Assembly: GCA_036768485.1 (NCBI GenBank)
Contig: JAVLUZ010000841.1
Location: 22,501 to 86,500 of the forward strand
Direction of reading: 5' to 3'
From: Mermis nigrescens
Lineage: Eukaryota > Nematoda > Enoplea > Mermithida > Mermithidae
DNA: 64,000 nt
In this document: positions 46,400-53,282 of the stretch, piece after piece
How positions within the stretch are numbered: position 1 is the first letter of the stretch
Layout of the letters: every line of letters starts with the position of its first letter
Notes under the pieces: model-generated
What the model saw: only the letters and a program-made list of their open reading frames with translations
The model's database searches: none
Told to the model about the DNA's origin: nothing
Program-made: the position numbers and the translations under genes

Positions 46400-46735
46400 G
46401 TGTTGATAGGACCGAGAGTAGGAGCCAGGGGAGCAGCCTTAGGGAGTAATCTTGGTGGTAGGGAGCAGCCCTAGCGAAGGGAGCGGGGTCAGGGAGCAGC
46501 CGTGGGGGTCAGGGAGCCGTGGGGAGCAACCCTAGGGAGCAGCCGTGGGGGTCAGGGAGCAGCCGTTGGGAGCAGCCCTGGGGAATGAGTGGAGCCATGG
46601 GGAGTGGACTTGGAGCAGCCATAGGGAATGGGAGCAGCCCTAGCGAAGAGCCGCGGGGGCAAGGAGCAGCCGTGGGGGGCAGCCCTAGGGGATGGGGACC
46701 CCCTCCCGCGCCCTAGAAGACCGACCTGTGCCAGA
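46400..46735 (+). repeat. G-rich degenerate tandem array near the left terminus
   Basis: Roughly 17-20 bp units of the type GGGAGCAGCCCTAGGGAG/GCAGCCGTGGGGGTCA, mirrored at about 61220-61554. Open frames over it are repeat translations and are not called. Its position, between the outer 100 bp and the first gene, suggests a terminal-region role in replication or packaging, but that is only inference. Confidence 0.7.
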
Positions 46736-47070
46736 AGACCGACCAATGACATCATATTTTCGTTTTACTAATTTAGTTTTTCAGGTTTTACCGAAAAAAA
46801 AGCATCTTTCACCACTTACTAACTTTACACTACTTTTTTATTTTTCGCTTACCGTCAAATTTCTTTCGTTTTTTTACATTGCTTAATATTATTTTTACAT
46901 TACTTTCCAATTTTTTCACCCGTTGCACGCTACACTCAACTTAACACCTCTTTCTGCGTAAAGTATAAATCAAACACTTTTAAATCGTATAATGTTATAC
47001 AGTAACAATCACGAATCATGAGCTGTCTTGATTTGCAGACGTCCGTGGGAAGGCTCGATCTGAAATAGGT
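46736..47070. other. Left-arm noncoding leader
   Basis: AT-rich leader between the G-rich array and the first promoter-like box. No open frame of interest. It contains the A8/A7 indel (46794-46801) and the C/T difference at 46815 between the arms. Confidence 0.5.
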
Positions 47071-47081
47071 ATAAATGAATC

Positions 47082-47089
47082 TATAAATA
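47082..47089 (+). promoter_or_regulatory. TATAAATA box before the zinc-ribbon-like gene
   Basis: Exact TATAAATA, 36 nt before ATG 47126. A variant TATAAATG lies at 47070. Mirrored at 60866-60873. Confidence 0.6.
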
Positions 47090-47125
47090 AGGAAATTGAA
47101 TTTGAAGAAACAGTAACATATAAAA

Positions 47126-47455
47126 ATGGAAGAGCTTAAAGAATTAAACAAACGACCTTATGTCGATGAGGAGAAGAAACCGTATGGGAGGGCAATCAGG
47201 CCACCCATCCAATTGTGGGGGCGGAACTTGGAGCGCCCCATGTACCCATTAATGATTCACCTGTGCTACTACTGCCAAAAAAATTCATCGGATCACGACT
47301 TTTTTGAAACTAACGGAGGCAGATGGTATGCAACAGTGCAAATATGCCCACGGTGCTGTGAGTTTAATAGGGCTATGCAAGAAGCTGGTAGCCGTGTTCT
47401 GATGCGCCATGCGGAGCATGTAAAGGAGGAAGAAAAGGCTAAAACGAACTACTAA
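47126..47455 (+). CDS. Small zinc-ribbon-like protein, left arm
   Basis: A 109-residue protein of unknown function and the outermost gene of the arm. It has two Cys pairs, CYYC (residues 47-50) and CPRCC (74-78), spaced like a zinc ribbon, a proline-rich middle (PPIQLWGR) and a charged Glu/Lys-rich C-terminal tail. The start at 47126 is the first ATG after the TATAAATA box, and the frame before it is closed. Zinc-ribbon proteins in DNA viruses are often transcription or replication factors, but nothing here proves that. The right-arm copy encodes the same protein. Confidence 0.75.
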   Translation: MEELKELNKRPYVDEEKKPYGRAIRPPIQLWGRNLERPMYPLMIHLCYYCQKNSSDHDFFETNGGRWYATVQICPRCCEFNRAMQEAGSRVLMRHAEHVKEEEKAKTNY

Positions 47456-47459
47456 AGTC

Positions 47460-47467
47460 TATAAATA
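47460..47467 (+). promoter_or_regulatory. TATAAATA box before the helical protein gene
   Basis: Exact TATAAATA 5 nt after the upstream stop codon and 81 nt before ATG 47549. Mirrored at 60488-60495. Two out-of-frame ATGs intervene, so translation may depend on leaky scanning or a later transcription start. Confidence 0.5.
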
Positions 47468-47548
47468 TGAGCAGGAACATGAATAGTCGTATGTGCTATC
47501 TGAGCCTATATTATTTTTATCTGCTACGACTACTGCAATTCGCTGAAA

Positions 47549-47872
47549 ATGTCATCACCTGGCGAATTGGCGTTTCGTCATTTTGTGAACAAACTGGTTG
47601 ACAAAGCGACATCCCGCTACATTACTGTACAGAAGGTTGAGCGGATCGGCAACTGCTTCTGGACGCAGCTTACGGATGAATTTAAGGATGAACGGCGTCT
47701 TGAAGACAGAAAAGCGTTCTGGACGTTTGCGCTGACCTTGAAAAAATGCGTGGCGAATCGTGAAAATGAAGCATTGTACGAATTGTGGCAAAATTTCGAT
47801 ATTAACGCGAAAAATATGTGGGAGCATTTGTACGATAATGCGATCATGCATAAAGTTAATATGGTGTTGTAA
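47549..47872 (+). CDS. 107-residue alpha-helical protein, left arm
   Basis: I do not recognise the family. The sequence lacks long hydrophobic stretches and looks mainly alpha-helical, with clusters such as DERRLEDRKAFW and ENEALYELWQNF, and is rich in Trp, Phe and Glu/Lys. It is soluble by appearance. It lies between the zinc-ribbon-like gene and the integrase and is read in the same direction. The right-arm copy encodes an identical product. Confidence 0.7.
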   Translation: MSSPGELAFRHFVNKLVDKATSRYITVQKVERIGNCFWTQLTDEFKDERRLEDRKAFWTFALTLKKCVANRENEALYELWQNFDINAKNMWEHLYDNAIMHKVNMVL

Positions 47873-47875
47873 ATA
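47868..47875 (+). promoter_or_regulatory. TGTAAATA, possible weak TATA box before the integrase
   Basis: One mismatch from TATAAATA. It overlaps the stop of the preceding gene and lies 84 nt before ATG 47960. Mirrored at 60080-60087. Weaker support than the exact boxes. Confidence 0.35.
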
Positions 47876-47959
47876 TGAAATAAAAAAAGAAAAAAAGCGA
47901 GAGGTCATGTCAATGACATGTATAAGTACTGATGATTGGTGCAGAATGCATACATCAAA

Positions 47960-48808
47960 ATGAATAAGGTGTTAAATAAGTTATATTACGATCCAAAAAC
48001 TGGCTACTCTGGCGCCCATCAGCTTTACACCCAAGCCCATAGGTATGACCCCCGCATTCAACTCAAACAGGTACGAGCATGGTTGGCTAAACAGCCTACA
48101 TATTCGCTGCACAAACCGCTTTTAAAACACTATAAACGCAATAAAGTTATTGTGAGTGCTATGGATGAGCAGTGGCAGGGGGATTTGGTGGACTTGCAAT
48201 CTATGGCTGATCATAATGACGGGTATAAATATTTGTTGAATTGTATAGACATTTTCTCGAAATACGCCTGGTCGGTACCATTAAAGACCAAAAATTCAAA
48301 AGAGGTACTTGAAGCATTTAAGTCAATTTTACATTCGTCAGGCCGAAAACCGTACAAACTTCAAACGGATGCCGGCAAGGAATTTCAACGTTTTCTGAAA
48401 TCGGAAGATGTGAATTTCTTTACGACGAAAAGCGAAATGAAAGCAAGTGTTGTTGAACGTTTCAATAGAACTTTGAAAGAAAAAATGTGGCGTTTCTTTA
48501 CACGTAATAATACATATAGGTATATTGATATCATAGATAAACTCGTGAAAAATTACAATAATTCTGTTCATAGAACTATTGGTGTGGCTCCATCAAACGT
48601 AAATGAAAAAAACGAGCGCGAAATTTTGAATAAAGCGTTTAGAATAGAGCCTCGCGGCGAGCCCGTACAGTTTAAATTTATTGTAGGCGACAAAGTGCGA
48701 ATAAGTAAAGTGAAACGCACGTTCGAAAAAGGATTTTGGCCAAACTGGACTGAAGAATATTTCGTTGTAAAAGAAAGATTTGCACGCACTCCCCCGTTTA
48801 CACGCTAG
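47960..48808 (+). CDS. Polinton-type DDE integrase, left arm
   Basis: Retrovirus-like (rve) integrase that inserts the element DNA and makes the 6-bp target duplication seen here. I chose ATG 47960 (282 codons); the frame is open for eight codons upstream but only with a TTG. The catalytic acidic residues are visible: D75 in QGDLVDL, D137 in QTDAGKEF and E166 in VVERFNRTL. There are 28 residues between the second and third, somewhat short for the family. An N-terminal WLAKQPTYSLHKP motif is typical of Polinton integrases. The frame closes at TAG 48806-48808, soon after a run of five C (48791-48795). The chromodomain that normally ends this protein follows in another frame. Both arms share the break. 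Confidence 0.9.
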   Translation: MNKVLNKLYYDPKTGYSGAHQLYTQAHRYDPRIQLKQVRAWLAKQPTYSLHKPLLKHYKRNKVIVSAMDEQWQGDLVDLQSMADHNDGYKYLLNCIDIFSKYAWSVPLKTKNSKEVLEAFKSILHSSGRKPYKLQTDAGKEFQRFLKSEDVNFFTTKSEMKASVVERFNRTLKEKMWRFFTRNNTYRYIDIIDKLVKNYNNSVHRTIGVAPSNVNEKNEREILNKAFRIEPRGEPVQFKFIVGDKVRISKVKRTFEKGFWPNWTEEYFVVKERFARTPPFTR

Positions 48809-48816
48809 AAGATCAG

Positions 48817-49008
48817 ATGGGCGAAAAATTGGAGGGTATTTTCTATGAAACTGAAATGCAGAAAATTGATACGTCTGCTAAAGATGTGTTTATTATTGAG
48901 AAAATATTGAAAACGAGAAAGCGGGCAGGAAAGACTGATTATTTAGTGCGGTGGCGTGGTTACCCTCCTAAATTTGATTCATGGGTGTCAAACGTTGTAA
49001 AGTTATAA
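48817..49008 (+). CDS. Chromodomain segment of the integrase, different frame, left arm
   Basis: A 63-residue frame whose C-terminal half is a chromodomain (FIIEKILKTR, YLVRWRGYPPKFDSWVS), the usual C-terminal targeting module of Polinton integrases that binds modified histone tails. It lies in a different frame from the catalytic domain, and the overlap region near 48790 is where continuity is lost. Either a one-base change inactivated the fusion before the palindrome formed, or ribosomes shift at the C-run. A separate protein starting at ATG 48817 is a third option. Its stop TAA lies inside the next TATAAATA box. Confidence 0.85.
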   Translation: MGEKLEGIFYETEMQKIDTSAKDVFIIEKILKTRKRAGKTDYLVRWRGYPPKFDSWVSNVVKL

Positions 49009-49011
49009 ATA
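49004..49011 (+). promoter_or_regulatory. TATAAATA box before the minor capsid gene
   Basis: Exact match overlapping the stop codon of the chromodomain frame, 30 nt before ATG 49042. Mirrored at 58945-58952. Confidence 0.65.
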
Positions 49012-49041
49012 TAAAGTCATACATATGTTGTAACAATCAAA

Positions 49042-49944
49042 ATGGATGATTTCAGAACAGGTCCTGGCGACTTTTATCTATTTTTCGAATCTACAAAGGC
49101 TATGAAAAACAATGGAACGTATACTCTCCAGCTGAAAAAGCCCCTAGAATTTACGGGCGAATGGGAAATGGGTGTAAAACAAATTATTCTAAAATCGCCT
49201 TTTACGACCCCCAATTCTGTCAGTTATCTTTCGCCTGATAAACCTGACGAAAAAATGATTATGAAAAAATTTGATATTGAACCAAAAAATTTTCCATCTA
49301 GCATTGCAGATTTGGTACAAATGTTTAATCAGGCGTTACCAGAAAGTATTCGGAATGACGTTCACCTGAGTATTACACCTGATAATTACGCAGTTCTGAA
49401 TATTAAAAACACTCAAGTACAAATAAATTCGCCTTACTTGACAAAATTATTAGGTTTAAATATAGACACAATTTACCCAAACGTGTTCCCCACTAAAAAC
49501 TTTGTCGTCAGGGGTGAGCGTCGTGTTTGGATCAACCCCGTCTTTTTGGTCGAATCTGATCTTGTTGTACCCAGCGCGTACTGTTCTCAAATAATCTGCG
49601 TGGATGTCTTTCAGCCAACGCCGCATCTCGTAAGCTATAAATATGAAAATGTTTCCTATTATAAAGTACTTCAAAGCTACGTATCATCGATATCTATAGC
49701 TATAAAAAATACAGACAACTATAGTTTTTTGCTGTCGGATCCAATAATTCTACAGTTGCCTTTAAAAGATCTGCGATATTGTAAAAATGTCTATTCAACC
49801 TTTTTCTGCACGTCAGCCGTCAGGAATCACGATGATGACTACTGCCGAACCCCAAAAAGCACCAGTTACTGTAAGACGGTACAGAAAACGAAAGGCAAAA
49901 AGACCCCCAAGTGTAGGTGGAGGGAAGAAAAAGTTTATAAATAA
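49042..49944 (+). CDS. Minor capsid (penton-like) protein, left arm
   Basis: A 300-residue protein with the pattern of Polinton minor capsid proteins. An N-terminal YTLQLKKPLEFTGEWEMGVKQI strand region is followed by a long beta-rich body and a C-terminal stretch rich in Ile/Val (SSISIAIKNTDNYSF, DPIILQLPL) typical of the single-jelly-roll penton. Such proteins form the capsid vertices next to the double-jelly-roll protein. The last 52 codons overlap the basic-protein gene in another frame and have a different, Cys/Lys-rich composition, so the functional end may be near residue 250. The arms encode identical proteins. Confidence 0.8.
   Translation: MDDFRTGPGDFYLFFESTKAMKNNGTYTLQLKKPLEFTGEWEMGVKQIILKSPFTTPNSVSYLSPDKPDEKMIMKKFDIEPKNFPSSIADLVQMFNQALPESIRNDVHLSITPDNYAVLNIKNTQVQINSPYLTKLLGLNIDTIYPNVFPTKNFVVRGERRVWINPVFLVESDLVVPSAYCSQIICVDVFQPTPHLVSYKYENVSYYKVLQSYVSSISIAIKNTDNYSFLLSDPIILQLPLKDLRYCKNVYSTFFCTSAVRNHDDDYCRTPKSTSYCKTVQKTKGKKTPKCRWREEKVYK
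49636..49643 (+). promoter_or_regulatory. TATAAATA inside the minor capsid gene, upstream of the basic protein
   Basis: Exact match 143 nt before ATG 49787. It falls in coding sequence and could serve the basic-protein gene. Mirrored at 58313-58320. Confidence 0.35.
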
Positions 49945-50047
49945 GAAAAAGAAACGACAATGTAAAAAGTCTATAAATAGGCAAAGTAGATCTAAAAAAT
50001 TGCATCATCTATTTGCATTGAGAAATTCTAAATATGTCAAAAAATAA
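49787..50047 (+). CDS. Very basic core-like protein, left arm
   Basis: An 86-residue protein with 18 Lys and 10 Arg (33%), including RRYRKRKAKR and KKKKRQCKK. That is the composition expected of a DNA-condensing core protein such as adenoviral VII/mu-type proteins. The first 158 nt overlap the end of the minor capsid gene in another frame, and its last 14 nt overlap the start of the major capsid gene. The tight packing between two capsid genes supports a virion role, but no domain proves it. Confidence 0.7.
   Translation: MSIQPFSARQPSGITMMTTAEPQKAPVTVRRYRKRKAKRPPSVGGGKKKFINKKKKRQCKKSINRQSRSKKLHHLFALRNSKYVKK
49936..49943 (+). promoter_or_regulatory. TATAAATA box, distal, before the major capsid gene
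   Basis: Exact match 90 nt before ATG 50034, close to the second box at 49972. Mirrored at 58013-58020. Confidence 0.45.
49972..49979 (+). promoter_or_regulatory. TATAAATA box, proximal, before the major capsid gene
   Basis: Exact match 54 nt before ATG 50034, within the basic-protein gene. The major capsid gene thus has two boxes, fitting a strongly expressed gene. Mirrored at 57977-57984. Confidence 0.6.
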
Positions 50048-51296
50048 GGCAGAATTTGTTGAAAAACAGGCCGTTTCTATTGTAGCTGAAAATGAAGTTG
50101 AGTATTATCCTATAGGTCCATTAATAGCAGAAGAACCGATTCAATTTGATATTCCCGAATCGTGGACACAGCTTAAGGACCCCAACTTTTTATTAAAAAT
50201 CCGTGCAAAAGTAGTTAAAGCGGATGGATCAAAATTATATAAAGCAGCCCGCGTAGCACCCGTTAACTTGACATTGCACGCATTTTTTCGCGATATTGTA
50301 TTAAAAGTGAATAACGTGATAGTTAGTCAAGCAACTAACACGTATCCGTATTGGGCTTATATAGAAACAAATTTTACATACTCCTCAGCTGCTAAAAATG
50401 GGGCAGTAGGTATACCACAAATGTTTTACAAGGAGCAATCGGGTATGTTTAATGCTACTGTAGCAGGAAGTAACCCCGCATTCGATAAACGCGTAGTCAA
50501 ATTCGCAGAAAGCAATGTTGTTGAAATGGCGGGACGAATACACTGTGATTTTTTACTGCAATCGAAATTAATTATTCCGGGTGTGAAATTTTCTTTAACT
50601 TTAGTGCCCACTCCTACATCGTTTCACTTGCTTTCAGGGACAGCAACACCTAGTGAAAAAATAATAATTACGAAAATTATGCTGAAAGTCAGGCGCATGT
50701 ATATATCTAGTAGTACAATTTTAGGTATAGAGCGTTCCCTACAACAAAAACCTGCATTGTACCCTATCAATCGCGCTACAGTAAGGAGTACGCAACTAGC
50801 ACCTGCTCAAACCCATTTATCTAATTTTGTTTTAAATAGTGGTCAAATACCCCGCTTGATTATTATTACGCTAGTAAGGTCATCTTCTGTTTTAGGTTCT
50901 TATGTCGCAAATCCGTTTTTGTTATCACTAATAAAATGTATTAGTGCTCAAATACAGGTTAATGGACGTTTGTTTCCACCCCTGCCCTATACCCCCAACG
51001 AATCTCTTATTGATCCGTATCTAAATTCGCTAAGAATAGTTCAAAAACTTTACACGTACTCGGACACTGGAATATCTTTTGACGATTTTTTACATGAAGG
51101 TCACCAGATTCTGCCTTTTGATTTGAACCCTGAAGAAGGGGGTATACCCGCGAAATCTAACGGGGTAATAACGTTTACAGGGCAATGGCCCGCAACTGCT
51201 TTCGGTGATTACTGTACATTGTTCTTCTACATGTTGTGGGATAATTCTATAAGTATAGATCACCACAGAAATGTAATACTCGACTATATACCTTAA
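50034..51296 (+). CDS. Double-jelly-roll major capsid protein (F54H12.2-like), left arm
   Basis: A 420-residue protein of the family often annotated in animals as F54H12.2-like, which is the hexon-like capsid protein of Mavericks/adintoviruses. Recognisable blocks, in order: YPYWAYIETNFTYSS (about 105-120), MAGRIHCDFLLQSKLIIPG (about 164-182), KIIITKIMLKVRRMYISSS (about 208-226), and a C-terminal part with NPEEGG and a Phe/Tyr-rich end. Trimers of such proteins tile icosahedral capsids. It starts at ATG 50034, 14 nt before the end of the basic gene, and ends 4 nt before the protease start. The arms encode identical proteins with no stop or shift, so it is intact. Confidence 0.9.
   Translation: MSKNKAEFVEKQAVSIVAENEVEYYPIGPLIAEEPIQFDIPESWTQLKDPNFLLKIRAKVVKADGSKLYKAARVAPVNLTLHAFFRDIVLKVNNVIVSQATNTYPYWAYIETNFTYSSAAKNGAVGIPQMFYKEQSGMFNATVAGSNPAFDKRVVKFAESNVVEMAGRIHCDFLLQSKLIIPGVKFSLTLVPTPTSFHLLSGTATPSEKIIITKIMLKVRRMYISSSTILGIERSLQQKPALYPINRATVRSTQLAPAQTHLSNFVLNSGQIPRLIIITLVRSSSVLGSYVANPFLLSLIKCISAQIQVNGRLFPPLPYTPNESLIDPYLNSLRIVQKLYTYSDTGISFDDFLHEGHQILPFDLNPEEGGIPAKSNGVITFTGQWPATAFGDYCTLFFYMLWDNSISIDHHRNVILDYIP
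51248..51255 (+). promoter_or_regulatory. TATAAGTA, possible TATA box before the protease
   Basis: One mismatch from TATAAATA, 45 nt before ATG 51301. A TATATA also lies at 51285. Mirrored at 56701-56708. Confidence 0.35.
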
Positions 51297-51300
51297 GATT

Positions 51301-51792
51301 ATGAATTCCGGGCAGCTGAGAACGTTAGCCCAATTTGATAGGCATTTCAAAGGCGTCTTTTCATGCGATGGGGTGTACGACCTAAAAATTGGCAAAAATG
51401 AGCAATCGTTTTATATTATTGTGAATAGTACACGTGGTGCAGGGACGCATTGGGTTCTCTTCTTTAAACCCGCAAATGAAAAAATTATATTTTTTGACAG
51501 TTTTGGAGAAGAGCCTGAAGAGTATGGAAAATGTTTAGAAAAAGCCATTCTACGCTTTTCATCATTTTCATCTTACCCCCATCAGTACGTCGTGGGGGTG
51601 AAAAAAGCGCTGCAGTCTGACTTTTCGTCCATATGCGGTATGTACTGCCTCTTTGCAGCGTATAAGCTTTCTCAAAATTACACTATAAATAGCATTTTAT
51701 GCTACTTTTCAAATAATCGATCGTTAAATGATAAATTGATTTGCGACTGGTTTAAAAAACGATATAGAATTAAAGTTTCGATTTGCGAGTGA
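51301..51792 (+). CDS. Adenain-like cysteine protease, left arm
   Basis: A 163-residue capsid-maturation protease of the adenovirus/Polinton (C5-like) type. The catalytic residues are visible in the right order: H50 in AGTHWVLFF, D66 in FFDSFG, Q105 in KALQSD and C112 in SSICGMYC. The length is a little below adenoviral proteases of about 200 residues. Its stop TGA (51790-51792) overlaps by one base the ATG at 51792, a TGATG junction that suggests termination-reinitiation into the ATPase region. Intact and identical in both arms. Confidence 0.92.
   Translation: MNSGQLRTLAQFDRHFKGVFSCDGVYDLKIGKNEQSFYIIVNSTRGAGTHWVLFFKPANEKIIFFDSFGEEPEEYGKCLEKAILRFSSFSSYPHQYVVGVKKALQSDFSSICGMYCLFAAYKLSQNYTINSILCYFSNNRSLNDKLICDWFKKRYRIKVSICE
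51684..51691 (+). promoter_or_regulatory. TATAAATA box inside the protease gene, upstream of the ATPase
   Basis: Exact match 100 nt before ATG 51792. Mirrored at 56265-56272. Confidence 0.45.
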
Positions 51793-52446
51793 TGGAAGAA
51801 ATCAGTCAAGACATTCAAATTTTTACGCACCCCTGCCAATTTCGTTATTACAGGGGCAACGGGGAGCGGAAAGACATGGTTTTTGCTAAAACTTTTAAGA
51901 CAGTGGCCATTTAAAACGAAAAGGGGGAAAATTTTATACTTTTATCATATTTGGCAGCCCCTTTTTGAAGATTTTCTAAACGAATTCCCCGAAATCACAT
52001 TTTCCCAAGGCTTAAACATGGAAAAAATTGAAAACAGTATTGACGACGAAAAAGTAAATGTGTGTATAGCCGATGATTTAGCTGACGCAGCTGTCAAAAA
52101 CGAAGATTTTGCTCGTCTTTTCACCGTGTACGGTCATCACAAAAACATGGTAAATTTTTTCATAACCCAGAATTTGTTTTTCAAAGGACCAATGGCGACG
52201 ACGATCAACAGAAACACGCACTATTTTATTTTAACCAAAACACCCCATTTGAATGTTCTTGAAACTCTAAATCATCAGCTTTATGGCAGTAAGGGTCCGC
52301 TAAAAATAGCGTATCAAAAAGCAATGGAAGAAAAACCTTATAATTGCCTACTCGTTGACGTATTCGCTAATAGGATCCAGGATCGTCTTCGAACCAATAT
52401 TTTTGTCGACGAATGGCCAATGGTTATATGGCGCCCATGTTTATAA
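51792..52446 (+). CDS. FtsK/HerA-type genome-packaging ATPase, frame break at N terminus, left arm
   Basis: P-loop ATPase that would pump DNA into the capsid. Walker A GATGSGKT is at 51853-51876, Walker B VNVCIADD follows about 190 nt later, and the HHKNMVNFFITQNLF block matches the sensor region of Polinton ATPases. The main frame is open from just after the protease stop but has no ATG before Walker A. Its first Met, at 51883, lies after it. The nearest ATG (51792, overlapping the protease stop) is in another frame that runs to 51914 and crosses Walker A. Translation from it would need a +1 shift, and TTTCGT at 51840-51845 is a plausible site. Otherwise the gene is broken. Both arms are the same. 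Confidence 0.83.
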
Positions 52447-52449
52447 ATA
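52442..52449 (+). promoter_or_regulatory. TATAAATA box before the 109-residue gene
   Basis: Exact match containing the ATPase stop codon, 27 nt before ATG 52477. Mirrored at 55507-55514. Confidence 0.65.
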
Positions 52450-52476
52450 TGAATTAATTTTAAAAAAAGTCGAAAA

Positions 52477-52806
52477 ATGACTTCTAAAGCAAAAACAGAG
52501 ATTCAAATAAGTGAACCATACTTTAAATTGCTGGGTGACAAAAGTACATCGAAGAGATTAAGAGTCGCGCTAATTAGGCAAGCACCGACAGAATTTTTCT
52601 CAGTGCTTACGCAAACAGTTAGACATTTACTAAACGGTACTTTCTGTGCGAAACAATCAGATTTTTGTCAAAAGTACGAAACAAGTTTGTACTTGTTAGC
52701 ATTGCCCGGAACTCGTAAAACGGATAAACAAAAAGTTTTGGAAACGGAATCTGCGGAATTTATTTCTAATTTATTTCCGGCTCTTCAAGAAGCATTGAAA
52801 AAATGA
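52477..52806 (+). CDS. 109-residue small Polinton-type protein, left arm
   Basis: Function unknown. The layout is a basic N-terminal half, an RHLLNGTF motif near residue 50, regularly spaced Lys/Tyr/Leu (FCQKYETSLYLLALPG) and a short hydrophobic C terminus (FPALQEALKK). It reminds me of the small 'L-G-...-K-Y-...-L-L-A' proteins that accompany Maverick/adintovirus capsid genes, but that is recall of a pattern, not an alignment. Its stop overlaps the next ATG (ATGA, 52803-52806), so the two are probably expressed from one transcript under the box at 52442. Confidence 0.65.
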   Translation: MTSKAKTEIQISEPYFKLLGDKSTSKRLRVALIRQAPTEFFSVLTQTVRHLLNGTFCAKQSDFCQKYETSLYLLALPGTRKTDKQKVLETESAEFISNLFPALQEALKK

Positions 52807-53192
52807 ATGTCCGCAAAATGTTCGTCATACCTGATGAGTTTTACCAATCTCTACTTAAAAAATCGAAAATCACTGAAGATCCGTTAGTTAAAGCACAGGT
52901 AGATTTAGAAACAGAGAAGGAAAAAATTCTCGAAAGTAAAAAACATGACGACGAGCAAAAAGCAAAAATGTATGTAGATGCGATGCACACACAGACAGTT
53001 TTAGAGGAACAAAGACAAAAAGCTGCAAGTAAACCAATTAGCGTTCAAGTGATACCTACGCCTACAGTTGATAAAAAAAGGGGTAGACCGCCGAAAAAGA
53101 AGGAAAAATTTTTCGAATTTGATATTGGAGGTGGTGGCAAACTCAAGAAAAGATTAGACCTTCAATCTGATGACGTTTTTTTTCATGTATGA
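52803..53192 (+). CDS. AT-hook protein, frameshifted at its C terminus, left arm
   Basis: An N-terminal coiled-coil-like, charged region (residues 28-75, Glu/Lys-rich) is followed by KKRGRPPKKK (91-100), a textbook AT-hook that binds the minor groove of AT-rich DNA, and a Gly-rich stretch (DIGGGGK). A run of eight T at 53176-53183, against seven in the right arm, shifts the frame and ends this copy at 129 residues. The right-arm copy runs to 153. The gene overlaps the preceding gene by ATGA. It could help compact DNA or act in transcription beside the TBP gene that follows. Confidence 0.7.
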   Translation: MNVRKMFVIPDEFYQSLLKKSKITEDPLVKAQVDLETEKEKILESKKHDDEQKAKMYVDAMHTQTVLEEQRQKAASKPISVQVIPTPTVDKKRGRPPKKKEKFFEFDIGGGGKLKKRLDLQSDDVFFHV

Positions 53193-53250
53193 GCCGCGCG
53201 GTAAACTGAAAAAAGATTTGCTGACTTGGAAAATTGCCAACAAGCACCCC

Positions 53251-53258
53251 TATAAATA
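53251..53258 (+). promoter_or_regulatory. TATAAATA box before the TBP-like gene
   Basis: Exact match 24 nt before ATG 53283, in the tail of the AT-hook gene. Mirrored at 54699-54706. If the TBP-like product binds it, the gene could regulate itself. Confidence 0.65.
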
Positions 53259-53282
53259 CAATTGACACTCAATGTTGTCATT

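Noticed and set aside
46519..46755. Open frames over the G-rich array of the Polinton end
   Set aside because: Repeat translation on both strands, mirrored in the other arm. No start context and no domain.
47617..47908. Minus-strand frames of 76-117 codons opposite the helical protein gene
   Set aside because: Shadow frames of the sense gene. The sense frame has the TATAAATA box and is identical in both arms.
53262..53282. Upstream TTG start for the TBP-like gene, and likewise 47936 for the integrase
   Set aside because: TTG is not an expected start in an animal. ATG codons at 53283 and 47960 follow shortly and leave the domains complete.
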